DNA of 64,000 nt from Stutzerimonas stutzeri (lineage in GTDB: Bacteria > Pseudomonadota > Gammaproteobacteria > Pseudomonadales > Pseudomonadaceae), in assembly GCF_019090095.1 (NCBI RefSeq), contig NZ_JAGQFP010000002.1, positions 1,612,001 to 1,676,000 of the forward strand, read 5' to 3'. This document shows, piece by piece, positions 1 to 7,790 of the stretch. The notes beneath the pieces are model-generated. The model had not been told where the DNA came from. It ran no database searches and was given only the letters and a program-made list of their open reading frames with translations. Both the position numbers and the translations under genes were made by a program. How positions within the stretch are numbered: position 1 is the stretch's first letter; every line of letters begins with the position of its first letter.

Positions 1-1614
1 CGGCGTATCGAGCAGCGGACCCAGCTCGGCACGCATGAAGGACTCGAGGGGTTCCGCCAGCATCTGAGCCGCTGCGGCTTCGATCCGATCACCTTCGATG
101 GTCGAGATCCGGCGGCCTTCGTCTGTGTGCTGTGGGAAATGGAACAGCGTCATGCTCGCCGTATCGAGGAGAAGCAGCGCGGCATTCTCAGCTATCCGCT
201 GCCGATCCCCTATGGCATTGCCGAGACGGTCAAGGGCTTCGGCTTCTACGGCGCGGGCAGCAATGCCGCACACAACCTGCCCTTGCCCGGGAATCCGCGT
301 ATCGACGAGGCTTCACGTGAGCTGTTCAACACCCACGCCAGTGCGCTGTTCGTGCCCCGGGAGGCGCTCGACGCGGCCCGCGCGCTGTTGCGAGAGACTC
401 GTCGCGGACGCCCGGCGGAGCGTGACAATCCACTGGCGGCGCGGCGTCCCGCGGAGCCGGTCGTCCCGGCCCTCAAGTATCGGGACGAGGCCTGCTCGCC
501 GATGACGGCGGTGGATGAGTTTTTCACCGAGCTGACCCGGGCCAACCCGCCACTGCGCCCACGAGTAGGCAATCCTGACGAGCTGGCGAGCAACCGTCTT
601 GGTGGTGTGCTCGCAGCGCTCAAGCACCGTGTGGTCGAGCCGGAAAGCCAGCTCGAAGCGGTAGACGGCAAGATCATCACAGCCCTGAACGAAGAAGCGG
701 TGGTCTCGGCATGCCTGGCCAATCAGGCTGGATTGAATCTGGTCGCCAGCTACGAAGCCTTCTGCTTGAAGATGCTCGGCGCCATCCGTCAGACACTCAT
801 CTTCGCGCGCCAACAGAAAGAGGTCGGGCGTCCAGCTGGCTGGCTCGGCTGGCCGGTCATTGCCACCTCACACACCTGGGAGAACGGCAAGAACCAGCAG
901 TCGCATCAGGACACCAGCTTCTGCGAAGCATTGCTGGGCGAGATGAACGACATGGTCAGGGTGCTGTTTCCCGCCGACCATAACAGCGCGTTGGCGCTGC
1001 TGCCCGCGATCTATCGAGCGCGCGGCACCTTGGCGTGCATGGTCATGCCCAAGCGTGAGCGCCCTGCGGTATTCACTCAGGACCAGGCCGAGCAATTGGC
1101 TCGGGACGGGGCGATCGTCGTTGAGGAGCGCCTCGGCAACGATGCCGTTCTACTGATCGCCAACGGCAGCTATCAGTTGACCGAGATGCAGCGTGCGGCG
1201 GTGCGCTTGAAGGAAGCGGGCCTGGCCTATCGGCTGGTCTATCTGCAAGAACCAGGGCGTTTTCGGGCGCCGCGTGACCGTTGGGAGATCGATGCGCTCG
1301 CCGCCGATGGCGTGGCGGAGCGGCTGTTCCCGGAACGGATGGAGTTGCGCGTGTTGCTGACCCACATGCGGCCCGAGGTGGCCCGTGGACATCTCTGGCC
1401 CATCCTGCCGGACGCACGGCGCAACTCGGTGCTGGGTTATCGCAACCGTGGCGGCACGCTGGACGTAGAGGGCATGCAGTTCGCCAACCGTGCATCCTGG
1501 GCAAACGTCTTGGCGGCCTGTGCTCGCCTGCTCGATGTGCCGCGTACCGCGCTGCTCAAGCCGGACGAAGCCGCCGCGGTGGCCGGTAAGGGTGATCCGC
1601 GGGTGTTGCGCTAG
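1..1614 (+). CDS. xfp: Phosphoketolase, C-terminal two thirds (5' end outside window)
   Basis: The reading frame is open from base 1, so the start lies upstream; 537 residues are visible of a family that is usually close to 800. Phosphoketolases are thiamine-diphosphate enzymes that split xylulose 5-phosphate (and often fructose 6-phosphate) with phosphate to acetyl phosphate and an aldose phosphate in the cytoplasm. The visible part has the family stretch GFGFYGAGSNAAHNLPLPGNP-like near residue 80 and the typical end domain with HLWPILPDARR and GGTLDVEGMQFANR. The thiamine-binding N-terminal part is not in view. It faces the next gene and is followed by a hairpin. Family call is firm; which substrate it prefers cannot be read. 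Confidence 0.93.
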   Translation, partial: RRIEQRTQLGTHEGLEGFRQHLSRCGFDPITFDGRDPAAFVCVLWEMEQRHARRIEEKQRGILSYPLPIPYGIAETVKGFGFYGAGSNAAHNLPLPGNPRIDEASRELFNTHASALFVPREALDAARALLRETRRGRPAERDNPLAARRPAEPVVPALKYRDEACSPMTAVDEFFTELTRANPPLRPRVGNPDELASNRLGGVLAALKHRVVEPESQLEAVDGKIITALNEEAVVSACLANQAGLNLVASYEAFCLKMLGAIRQTLIFARQQKEVGRPAGWLGWPVIATSHTWENGKNQQSHQDTSFCEALLGEMNDMVRVLFPADHNSALALLPAIYRARGTLACMVMPKRERPAVFTQDQAEQLARDGAIVVEERLGNDAVLLIANGSYQLTEMQRAAVRLKEAGLAYRLVYLQEPGRFRAPRDRWEIDALAADGVAERLFPERMELRVLLTHMRPEVARGHLWPILPDARRNSVLGYRNRGGTLDVEGMQFANRASWANVLAACARLLDVPRTALLKPDEAAAVAGKGDPRVLR

Positions 1615-1626
1615 GGCCGACTGTCA

Positions 1627-1653
1627 GGGGCAGCCGCGACGCTGCCCCGGTTT
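1627..1653 (+). terminator. Hairpin between convergent genes
   Basis: A perfect 8-bp stem (ggggcagc with gctgcccc, 6-base loop) followed only by ggttt. It sits between the ends of the phosphoketolase gene and the convergent secreted-protein gene. The short T run makes it a weak intrinsic terminator. Confidence 0.5.
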
Positions 1654-1661
1654 GACGGGTT

Positions 1662-2054
1662 TCAGCAATCGCTGGCGCGGTACCGCTCGGTGGTGATCGG
1701 CTTCTTGCTCTGGTACTCGCTGAACTCGAAGCGCAGCACCGCACCCTGACTCATGAGCTGGCGCAGACCATCATTGTTGCAGACGCTTGCCGCCAGCTGC
1801 GTGCGGACCTGCTTGGGGTTGTCGCGCATTTGCGCGGCATGGCGGGGTTGTACGCTCAGGTGATTGACCAGCTCGTTGCCGTCGACGCTGTAGCCTTCGT
1901 CGAGCAGGTCAGAGTTGATCGCGCGCGGTGTGCCTACGCTACTTTCGCGGGCAACCTTCTCCAGCAGAGGGCCGAGTGTCGAATCCTGCGCCGAAGCGGC
2001 GTGAGCAAACGGCAGGGCGAGGCAGAGCGTGAACACTTTAGTAAGACGGTGCAT
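1662..2054 (-). CDS. Small secreted protein, resembles the QSregVF (putative quorum-sensing-regulated virulence factor) family
   Basis: A 130-residue protein with a clear signal peptide (basic MHRLTK, then a hydrophobic run ending AHAASA near residue 22), so it is expected in the periplasm or outside the cell. The mature part holds two cysteines, C92 and C130 (the last residue), which could form a disulphide. The ATG at 2054 was chosen over a longer in-frame start because it has an AGGAG ribosome-binding site and begins the signal peptide. The overall pattern recalls the small Pseudomonas family called QSregVF, but this is from memory and the molecular role is unknown. Its promoter would lie in the short divergent gap with the DTW-domain gene. 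Confidence 0.75.
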   Translation of the reverse strand: MHRLTKVFTLCLALPFAHAASAQDSTLGPLLEKVARESSVGTPRAINSDLLDEGYSVDGNELVNHLSVQPRHAAQMRDNPKQVRTQLAASVCNNDGLRQLMSQGAVLRFEFSEYQSKKPITTERYRASDC

Positions 2055-2172
2055 GGTGATCTCCTGATGACTGCCGTCGTTCGACCGGTGCTCGTCGGGA
2101 CGGTTCAGCAGCGCTCGATTGCACGGGGGCTGGTAGACTGCCGCCCCGCCCGAATTCGATCGAAGCATCCCC

Positions 2173-2892
2173 ATGCCACATGCCGTAGCCCGCTTGCGTG
2201 ACGAGCGCCTGGCCCGCAGTGCCAAACCCTTTGTCGCCAGAGGCTCGCGCACGCCCCGTTGTGCACGCTGCCGTGTCCCTCGCAGCCACTGCCTGTGCGA
2301 ATGGCGGCCGCTGGTAACGGCACACAGTGCGGTCTGCCTGATCATGCACGACATCGAGCCACTGAAGCCGAGCAACACCGGTTGGCTGATCGCGGACATC
2401 GTCGACGACACGCATGCATTTACCTGGCAGCGGACTGGCGTCGAGCCGGCGTTGCTGGAATTGCTTGCCGACCCCCGCTATCAGCCGGTGGTGGTGTTTC
2501 CGGGCGAATACGCCGAACCCGAGCGGGTGGTCGCTGAGGTGAAGCCTCCGGTGGGCAAGCGGCCGCTATTCATCCTGCTCGATGCGACCTGGACCGAGGC
2601 GCGAAAGATGTTTCGCAAGAGTCCCTACCTGAATCGCTTACCGGTCCTCAGCCTGCAGGCCGAGGTGCTGTCGCGGTATCGCCTGCGCCGCTCGACTCGC
2701 AGCGAGCACCTGTGTACTGCGGAAGTGGCGGCGCTGTGCCTCGCCATGGCCGGTGATACGCCGGCCGCCGAGGCGCTGGATACCTGGCTGGACGCGTTCA
2801 CCGACCATTATCTGGCCGCCAAGCACCACCGTAGTCCTGATCTGGGCGATGCCACCCACCGGGCGCTGGCGGCGCTGCGTCGGCCGTCGTAG
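2173..2892 (+). CDS. tapT: DTW-domain tRNA-uridine aminocarboxypropyltransferase
   Basis: A 239-residue DTW-domain protein. Family members such as E. coli TapT (YfiP) transfer the 3-amino-3-carboxypropyl group of S-adenosylmethionine to uridine in tRNA (acp3U47). Cysteines 30, 33, 40 and 42 form the usual N-terminal metal-binding cluster, and the family signature appears as DATW at residues 137-140, followed by the conserved EARKMF and the SRYRLRRS-like stretch. The ATG at 2173 precedes these motifs by the usual distance. The gene is divergent from the secreted-protein gene and converges on the EamA transporter with only nine bases between stops. The symbol rests on the motif match; the exact modified position is inferred. 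Confidence 0.88.
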   Translation: MPHAVARLRDERLARSAKPFVARGSRTPRCARCRVPRSHCLCEWRPLVTAHSAVCLIMHDIEPLKPSNTGWLIADIVDDTHAFTWQRTGVEPALLELLADPRYQPVVVFPGEYAEPERVVAEVKPPVGKRPLFILLDATWTEARKMFRKSPYLNRLPVLSLQAEVLSRYRLRRSTRSEHLCTAEVAALCLAMAGDTPAAEALDTWLDAFTDHYLAAKHHRSPDLGDATHRALAALRRPS

Positions 2893-2901
2893 GGCTTAGG
2901 G

Positions 2902-3825
2902 TCAATGCCGGGCGGTTTGCGGAATCTCGGTATCGGCCACCACCGGCGACACCTTGCGCGGCCAGAGCTGTGCGGCGAGCATGCCGATGAACATCAGTGC
3001 GCAGCCGGCATAGCCTCGCAAGCTGAGATTCTCATCCAGAAACAGCGCGCCAGCGATGGCCGCGAACACCGCCTCGAGCGAGAGAATGATGGCCGCGTGG
3101 GAAGCGATGGCGTGTTTCTGGGCCACCACCTGCAACGTGTAACCCACGCCCACCGCGAACAGGCCGCCATAGATCAGTGCCGGGGCTGCCAAGCGGATGC
3201 CCTCCAGGCTGAACTCTTCGAAGAACACGCCTAGCGCCAGGCTGACAACCGCGCAGGTGACGAATTGCAAAAAGGCCAGGCGGATTGCGTCGTGCCGACC
3301 GACGAAGAAACTCACCAGCAACACATGCACACCCCACACGAACGCACCGGCCAGCTGTATCCAATCTCCAGAGGCGACCTGAAAGTTCTCGTCGATGCTG
3401 AGCATCGCCATGCCGGCCACCGCCAGGATTGCGCCGAGCCAGGTGCCCATACCGGTCCTCTGGCCGATAACCAGCCCTAGCAGCGGCACGACGATCACGT
3501 ACAGGCCGGTAATGAAGCCCGAATTGGTGACGCTGGTGAACAGCAGGCCGACCTGCTGCAGATTGATGCCCAGCGTCAGCGCCAGCCCCATGCAAACGCC
3601 ACCGAGCAACAAGCCTCGTTGCAGGAAGGGCTCGTGCTTGGCTGCTCCCCGGCCCTGATAGATCAACAGCGGCAGCAGCACCAGTGCACCCAAGGCGAAG
3701 CGCAAGCCGGTGAACAGCAGCGGGCCGATGTTATCCATGCCGACGCGCTGTGCGACAAAAGCGCTTCCCCAGATCATGGCCGTAATAAGCATCAGGAAAT
3801 CGGCGCGAAGGGCTTGGTTACGCAT
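2902..3825 (-). CDS. EamA/DMT-superfamily transporter
   Basis: A 307-residue inner-membrane protein with about ten hydrophobic segments arranged as two EamA repeats; the first starts LMLITAMIWGSAFVAQR, the typical drug/metabolite transporter opening, and the second has the GASFVWG-like pattern near residue 180. Members export metabolites, amino acids or drugs, and the substrate cannot be predicted here. The ATG at 3825 was chosen because the conserved first membrane segment follows at once; upstream in-frame sequence is unlike the family. No operon partner is visible: it converges with tapT and is divergent from erdR, sharing a 237-base gap. Confidence 0.85.
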   Translation of the reverse strand: MRNQALRADFLMLITAMIWGSAFVAQRVGMDNIGPLLFTGLRFALGALVLLPLLIYQGRGAAKHEPFLQRGLLLGGVCMGLALTLGINLQQVGLLFTSVTNSGFITGLYVIVVPLLGLVIGQRTGMGTWLGAILAVAGMAMLSIDENFQVASGDWIQLAGAFVWGVHVLLVSFFVGRHDAIRLAFLQFVTCAVVSLALGVFFEEFSLEGIRLAAPALIYGGLFAVGVGYTLQVVAQKHAIASHAAIILSLEAVFAAIAGALFLDENLSLRGYAGCALMFIGMLAAQLWPRKVSPVVADTEIPQTARH

Positions 3826-4039
3826 GTTCTGGCTCGTCAGGTAAAGCCTCGAACTCTGCCTCAAACCGATGCGCTTGGCCACTGCGTCAACGCCCTGTAA
3901 GCGCGGGTAACGATTAAATGTTCGGCGATGATCGAATTTCCGGTGGTGGCGCGATATCATCACACCGGTCAATCCCCGAGCAAATTCCGGGTTCATGCCG
4001 GCCCGGTGCCGACCTGCGCGCCGGTCCGGTGAAAGCGCC

Positions 4040-4047
4040 AATAACAA
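4040..4047 (+). promoter_or_regulatory. Possible Hfq/Crc catabolite (CA) motif before erdR
   Basis: The bases aataacaa match the Pseudomonas AANAANAA motif for Hfq/Crc repression and lie 15 bases before the erdR ATG, overlapping or next to its weak ribosome-binding site (agg). The match is exact but the motif is short. The rest of the 3826-4062 gap shows no gene and no strong hairpin. Confidence 0.35.
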
Positions 4048-4062
4048 AACTATAGGTCTGCC

Positions 4063-4713
4063 ATGGCTGCTTACGAAATCCTTATCGCCGACGATCACCC
4101 GCTGTTTCGTAGTGCCCTTCAGCAAGCGCTGACGCTTGGCTTGGGCGACGACGTGAGGTTGTCCGAAGCGGCCAGCATCGCTGACTTGGAAGCTCAGCTG
4201 ACCCGTACCTCGGCGTGGGATCTGGTACTGCTGGATCTGAACATGCCGGGTGCTTATGGTTTTTCCGGACTGGTCTTGCTGCGTGGTCAGTATCCCCAAC
4301 TGCCCGTGGTGATGATTTCTGCTCAGGAGGATGCGGCGGTTGTGGCGCGCTCCCGGGAGTTCGGCGCCAGCGGTTTCATCCCCAAGTCCAGCTCGCTGGA
4401 AGTCATTCAGCAGGCCGTGCGTGTCGTGCTCGATGGTGACGTGTGGTGGCCGAGCAATATCCAGGACGTCGCTTACGTAAGCCCCGAAGCCAAGGCGGCC
4501 AGTGAAGGGCTTGCCAGTCTCACGCCGCAACAGTTCCGGGTGCTGACGATGGTTTGCGACGGCTTGCTGAACAAGCAGATCGCCTACGAGCTGAACGTCT
4601 CCGAGGCGACCATCAAGGCCCACGTCACAGCAATCTTCCGCAAATTGGGCGTCCGCACGCGGACCCAGGCGGCGCTGCTGCTCCAGCAGATGGGCTCGAT
4701 CCCCAGCAGCTGA
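4063..4713 (+). CDS. erdR: LuxR-type response regulator, ErdR/CrbR-like
   Basis: A 216-residue two-component regulator. Residues 1-120 form a receiver domain with acidic pocket D10/D11, phospho-acceptor D58 in LVLLDLNMPG and the conserved lysine in FIPKSSS. Residues 148-212 form a LuxR/FixJ helix-turn-helix (LTPQQFRVLTMVCDG ... EATIKAHVTAIFRKL). The sequence is very close to what I recall of Pseudomonas ErdR, also called CrbR, which with the sensor CrbS (MxtR) activates acetyl-CoA synthetase and takes part in the ethanol oxidation cascade. No sensor kinase is adjacent, which fits ErdR being an orphan-placed regulator. It ends 45 bases before the convergent finR. Confidence 0.85.
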   Translation: MAAYEILIADDHPLFRSALQQALTLGLGDDVRLSEAASIADLEAQLTRTSAWDLVLLDLNMPGAYGFSGLVLLRGQYPQLPVVMISAQEDAAVVARSREFGASGFIPKSSSLEVIQQAVRVVLDGDVWWPSNIQDVAYVSPEAKAASEGLASLTPQQFRVLTMVCDGLLNKQIAYELNVSEATIKAHVTAIFRKLGVRTRTQAALLLQQMGSIPSS

Positions 4714-4758
4714 TAGCGGTCGCCGCGGCAGGATGGCCTGGCCGTCCGCTTGCACCGA

Positions 4759-5685
4759 TCAGGCGATGGTGGGCAGCACGATCTCGTCGCTGCGACGGAT
4801 CCCGGCGGTCAGTGCCCGGCATTGCTCGATGAATTCGCGCATCGCTGCGGTCTGATACTTCTGCGAATGCCAGATGAAATAAAACTGCCGGGTCAGGTCC
4901 AGTTCGGGGGTTTCCACCGCAACCAGGCTGCGTCGGCGGAACGCATCGCGCAATGCCAGGCGCGAAATGCAACCAATCCCCAGTCCTGATTCGACAGCTC
5001 GCTTGATGGCCTCGGTATGCTCCAGTTCGAGCCGGATATTGAGCTTGGCGGGATGATGACGCATGGCGTGATCGAACGTCAGGCGCGTCCCGGAGCCCTG
5101 CTCACGAAGTATCCAGGCTTCTCGCGAGAGCTCCTCCAGGCTCACCTGGCGACGTTGCGCCAATGCATGTTGCGGGGCGCAGAACACCACCAGTTCATCC
5201 TCGACCCAAGGCAGTACCTCGATATCGGGATGCTGGCAGTCGCCTTCGATCAGACCCAGATCAAGTTCGTGCTGCGCGATCTGCTGGACAATATGCGCGG
5301 TGTTCTGCACGTGCAGCTTCACCCGGCAGTCAGGATGGCGCTGCATGAAGCTCCCGATCAGCAGGGTGGCCAGGTAATTGCCGACGGTCAGCGTCGCGCC
5401 GACATCAAGGGAGCCGAAGCCGGTCTTGCCCGCGAGCAAATCTTCGATGGCCTTGGCCTGGTCGAGCAGGCTGACCGCTTGCGGTAGCAGTTGGCGGCCC
5501 AGCGCGTTCAACCATAGCCGTTTGCCGGCGCGGTCGAACAACAGACATCCCGATTGGCGCTCCAACTCGGCCAACGATGTACTGGTCGCCGATTGGGACA
5601 ACGCCAGGCTCTGCGCGGCGCGAGACACGCTTTCCTGGCGAGCAACGGAGACGAACACTTCCAACTGACGCAGCGTAAAATGCAT
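4759..5685 (-). CDS. finR: LysR-type regulator FinR
   Basis: A 308-residue LysR-family protein: winged helix-turn-helix at residues 1-65 (MHFTLRQLEVFVSVARQ ... SATSTSLAELE) and a periplasmic-binding-like effector domain from about residue 90 to 300. It is transcribed away from fpr, the arrangement known in Pseudomonas, where FinR activates fpr under superoxide or low-sulphur stress; that context supports the name more than the sequence alone. The ATG at 5685 starts directly at the conserved LRQLEVF helix. A strong inverted repeat lies in the 114-base gap and is the likely FinR site, allowing control of both genes. Confidence 0.88.
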   Translation of the reverse strand: MHFTLRQLEVFVSVARQESVSRAAQSLALSQSATSTSLAELERQSGCLLFDRAGKRLWLNALGRQLLPQAVSLLDQAKAIEDLLAGKTGFGSLDVGATLTVGNYLATLLIGSFMQRHPDCRVKLHVQNTAHIVQQIAQHELDLGLIEGDCQHPDIEVLPWVEDELVVFCAPQHALAQRRQVSLEELSREAWILREQGSGTRLTFDHAMRHHPAKLNIRLELEHTEAIKRAVESGLGIGCISRLALRDAFRRRSLVAVETPELDLTRQFYFIWHSQKYQTAAMREFIEQCRALTAGIRRSDEIVLPTIA

Positions 5686-5708
5686 ATCTATATAACCGAT
5701 AAGCTATA

Positions 5709-5739
5709 TCGTTAATATTCGTTTAGCGAATATTAACGA
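5709..5739. promoter_or_regulatory. 31-bp inverted repeat, likely FinR operator
   Basis: Two perfect 13-bp arms (5709-5721 and 5727-5739, core gttaatattcg/cgaatattaac) flank a 5-base centre tttag. It lies between divergent finR and fpr and overlaps the predicted -35 of fpr, as expected for a LysR-type activator site. FinR binding is inferred from position. Confidence 0.7.
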
Positions 5740-5751
5740 GGCCGGTAAACT
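5723..5751 (+). promoter_or_regulatory. Candidate fpr promoter
   Basis: TTAGCG (5723-5728), a 17-base spacer and TAAACT (5746-5751) form a weak sigma-70-like promoter. The poor -35 sits inside the inverted repeat, which fits activator dependence. Confidence 0.4.
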
Positions 5752-5799
5752 GTCGCAAATGTCCAGCGCCCACCTGCGCGCGAGAAGGGGAATTTCTAG

Positions 5800-6576
5800 A
5801 TGAGCAACCTGAACGTCGAGCGAGTCCTCAGTGTTCACCACTGGAATGACACGTTGTTCAGCTTCAAGACCACCCGTAATCCGGGGTTGCGCTTTGAAAA
5901 CGGCCAGTTCGTGATGATCGGCCTCGAAGTCGAAGGCCGGCCGCTGATGCGCGCGTACAGTATCGCCAGCCCCAATTACGAAGAGCACCTGGAGTTCTTC
6001 AGCATCAAGGTGCCTGATGGCCCGTTGACCTCGCGTTTGCAGCATCTCAAGGAAGGCGACTCGCTGATGATCAGTCGCAAGCCGACCGGCACTCTGGTGC
6101 TGGGCGACCTCCTGCCGGGCAAGCATCTTTACCTGCTAAGTACCGGCACCGGTCTGGCGCCGTTCATGAGCGTGATTCAGGACCCTGAAACCTACGAGCG
6201 GTTCGAGAAGGTCGTGCTGGTCCATGGCGTGCGTTATGTCAACGAGGTGGCTTATCGGGAGTTCATCACCGGGCACCTTCCGCAGAATGAATTCTTCGGC
6301 GAGGCTTTGAAGGAAAAGCTGATTTACTACCCGACGGTCACCCGCGAACCTTTCGAAAACCAGGGCCGGCTGACCGACCTGATGCGTAGTGGCAAGCTGT
6401 TCAGCGATATCGGCCTACCGCCGATCAATCCAGAAGATGATCGCGCGATGATCTGCGGCAGTCCGAGCATGCTGGCCGAGACCAGCGAGGTGCTGGACAG
6501 TTTCGGTCTCAAGGCTTCGCCGCGTATGGGCGATCCCGGGCATTATCTGATCGAGCGCGCCTTCGTCGAGAAGTAA
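5800..6576 (+). CDS. fpr: Ferredoxin-NADP+ reductase
   Basis: A 258-residue flavoprotein of the bacterial FPR subclass. It passes electrons between NADPH and ferredoxin or flavodoxin and so feeds iron-sulphur and oxidative-stress repair enzymes in the cytoplasm. The FAD-binding barrel (residues 1-100) has RAYSIASP at 51-58; the NADP domain has GTGLAPF at 116-122 and ICGSPSM near 222. The protein ends AFVEK, the short tail typical of this Pseudomonas/Azotobacter subclass. A GAAGGGG ribosome-binding site precedes the ATG at 5800. Expression is probably controlled by divergent FinR, and an intrinsic terminator follows. Confidence 0.96.
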   Translation: MSNLNVERVLSVHHWNDTLFSFKTTRNPGLRFENGQFVMIGLEVEGRPLMRAYSIASPNYEEHLEFFSIKVPDGPLTSRLQHLKEGDSLMISRKPTGTLVLGDLLPGKHLYLLSTGTGLAPFMSVIQDPETYERFEKVVLVHGVRYVNEVAYREFITGHLPQNEFFGEALKEKLIYYPTVTREPFENQGRLTDLMRSGKLFSDIGLPPINPEDDRAMICGSPSMLAETSEVLDSFGLKASPRMGDPGHYLIERAFVEK

Positions 6577-6591
6577 CCGCTCGCGACAAAC

Positions 6592-6628
6592 AAAGGCCGG
6601 CCGGCGCGATGCGCTTGCCGGCCTTTTT
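6592..6628 (+). terminator. Terminator between convergent fpr and ychJ
   Basis: Stem aaaggccggc with gccggccttt around a 15-base loop, flanked by A and T runs, so it can act in both directions for fpr and the convergent SEC-C gene. Confidence 0.85.
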
Positions 6629-6631
6629 CGT

Positions 6632-7120
6632 TTAGAGATAGGCGGCGCAACATTTCTTGAATTTCTGGCCACTTCCGCATGGGCAGGGATCGTTACGGCC
6701 GGACTTCAGTGGCACGGTCGGATCGATGAAATACCATCGTCCGTCGTGCTGCACGAAGGCCGATCGCTCATGCTGGGCATGCTCGCCGTCCTGGTCGTGC
6801 CAGCGTGCGGTGAAGCTGACCCGTGCATGCTCGGGCTGGCCGCCGAGTAGCTCGCTGTCTTCGACCTCGAGGCCCAGCCACACGCTGCTGGCGCTCCACG
6901 CCTGCATGGCTTGCAGGTCAAGCGATGCTTGTTGGATGGGCAAGGTCGTGGCTTTGAGATAGTCGATCAGGCCAAGTACATAGGCACTGTAGCGGGACCG
7001 CATCAACTGTTCCGCGCTTGGTGCTGGTAGCCCCTGGTGGTAGCGCCCGCAGCATTCGCCCAGTGGATCGCCGCTGCCGCATGGGCAACTTGCCTCGTGT
7101 CGAGGGGCCTGTGAGGTCAT
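6632..7120 (-). CDS. YchJ-family (UPF0225) SEC-C motif protein
   Basis: A 162-residue protein with a metal-binding SEC-C motif at each end: [13 protein letters not shown] near residues 12-24 and [13 protein letters not shown] near 146-158. Between them is the NTF2-like YchJ domain ([12 protein letters not shown] ... ARVSFTARW). The cellular role of the family is unknown; SEC-C motifs bind zinc and often contact ribosomes or SecB-like partners. The ATG at 7120 starts just before the first motif; a longer in-frame start would run into the upstream gene. It lies four bases after that gene's stop, so the two are probably one transcript ending at the shared terminator. Confidence 0.9.
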   Translation of the reverse strand: MTSQAPRHEASCPCGSGDPLGECCGRYHQGLPAPSAEQLMRSRYSAYVLGLIDYLKATTLPIQQASLDLQAMQAWSASSVWLGLEVEDSELLGGQPEHARVSFTARWHDQDGEHAQHERSAFVQHDGRWYFIDPTVPLKSGRNDPCPCGSGQKFKKCCAAYL

Positions 7121-7124
7121 AGGT

Positions 7125-7742
7125 TCACCACCAGAATTTGCCGAACATTTGCGGATTCGCCCAATACTTCGCATTAAGCCAATCCGGAACCTGCTTATAG
7201 GCAAGCAGGTCGTAGGTGAAGAGGGTCAAGGTCTGTCCATCACGCTCGAAGCGGGCGCTGATCTGCAGTGCCAGGGCGAAGAAGTCGGTGGCTTGCCAGT
7301 CGCATGCCGCCAGATCGACCAGCACCGCGATACGGTTGGCGTTGAGGTTGCGAATACCGCCGAGCAATTGCAGCCCTTCACGTTTCGGCATGTGCTCCAG
7401 GCAATCGGCGATAAGTGCCAGGTCATATCGACGGCCGGCCAGTTCTTCGGACAGCGGCCCGGTCGGTGCGCGTTCGACGTGGCAGGTTTCGTGGCTACGG
7501 CTGAACGCGTGCACGGCGGGCATATCGCTGGAGCCTACATGCAGCAGGCGCGCGGGAGCGTCGTGCTCGAGCAAGGCGGCCAGCGCTTGCTGTGGGGTTT
7601 GGGCGGAGCAGGATGCAGCCAAGCCGAGGTCCTCAAGGTAAAGGGTGCAGGTCGCATGGCAGCAACTTGCGCAGCAGTCGAGGTTAAAGACTAGCGCGGC
7701 GGCGCGTGCCGTCCTAGTCTCGTTACAACTGGAGTCGCTCAT
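7125..7742 (-). CDS. DUF6231-like protein of unknown function
   Basis: A 205-residue protein if translated from the ATG at 7742 (an ATG at 7787 would add 15 residues). The part from about residue 55 is a Rossmann-like fold reminiscent of degenerate methyltransferases: [27 protein letters not shown] and [24 protein letters not shown] recall this as the Pseudomonas family DUF6231; no function is known. The N-terminal region is odd, with six cysteines in seventeen residues ([10 protein letters not shown]), and neither start has a convincing ribosome-binding site, so the true start is uncertain. It is divergent from the OmpA-type lipoprotein gene and upstream of ychJ. Confidence 0.75.
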   Translation of the reverse strand: MSDSSCNETRTARAAALVFNLDCCASCCHATCTLYLEDLGLAASCSAQTPQQALAALLEHDAPARLLHVGSSDMPAVHAFSRSHETCHVERAPTGPLSEELAGRRYDLALIADCLEHMPKREGLQLLGGIRNLNANRIAVLVDLAACDWQATDFFALALQISARFERDGQTLTLFTYDLLAYKQVPDWLNAKYWANPQMFGKFWW

Positions 7743-7790
7743 GCCGTCCGCATAGCGCTCTGGCCGATCCCAAACTAGGAGGTTCAACCA

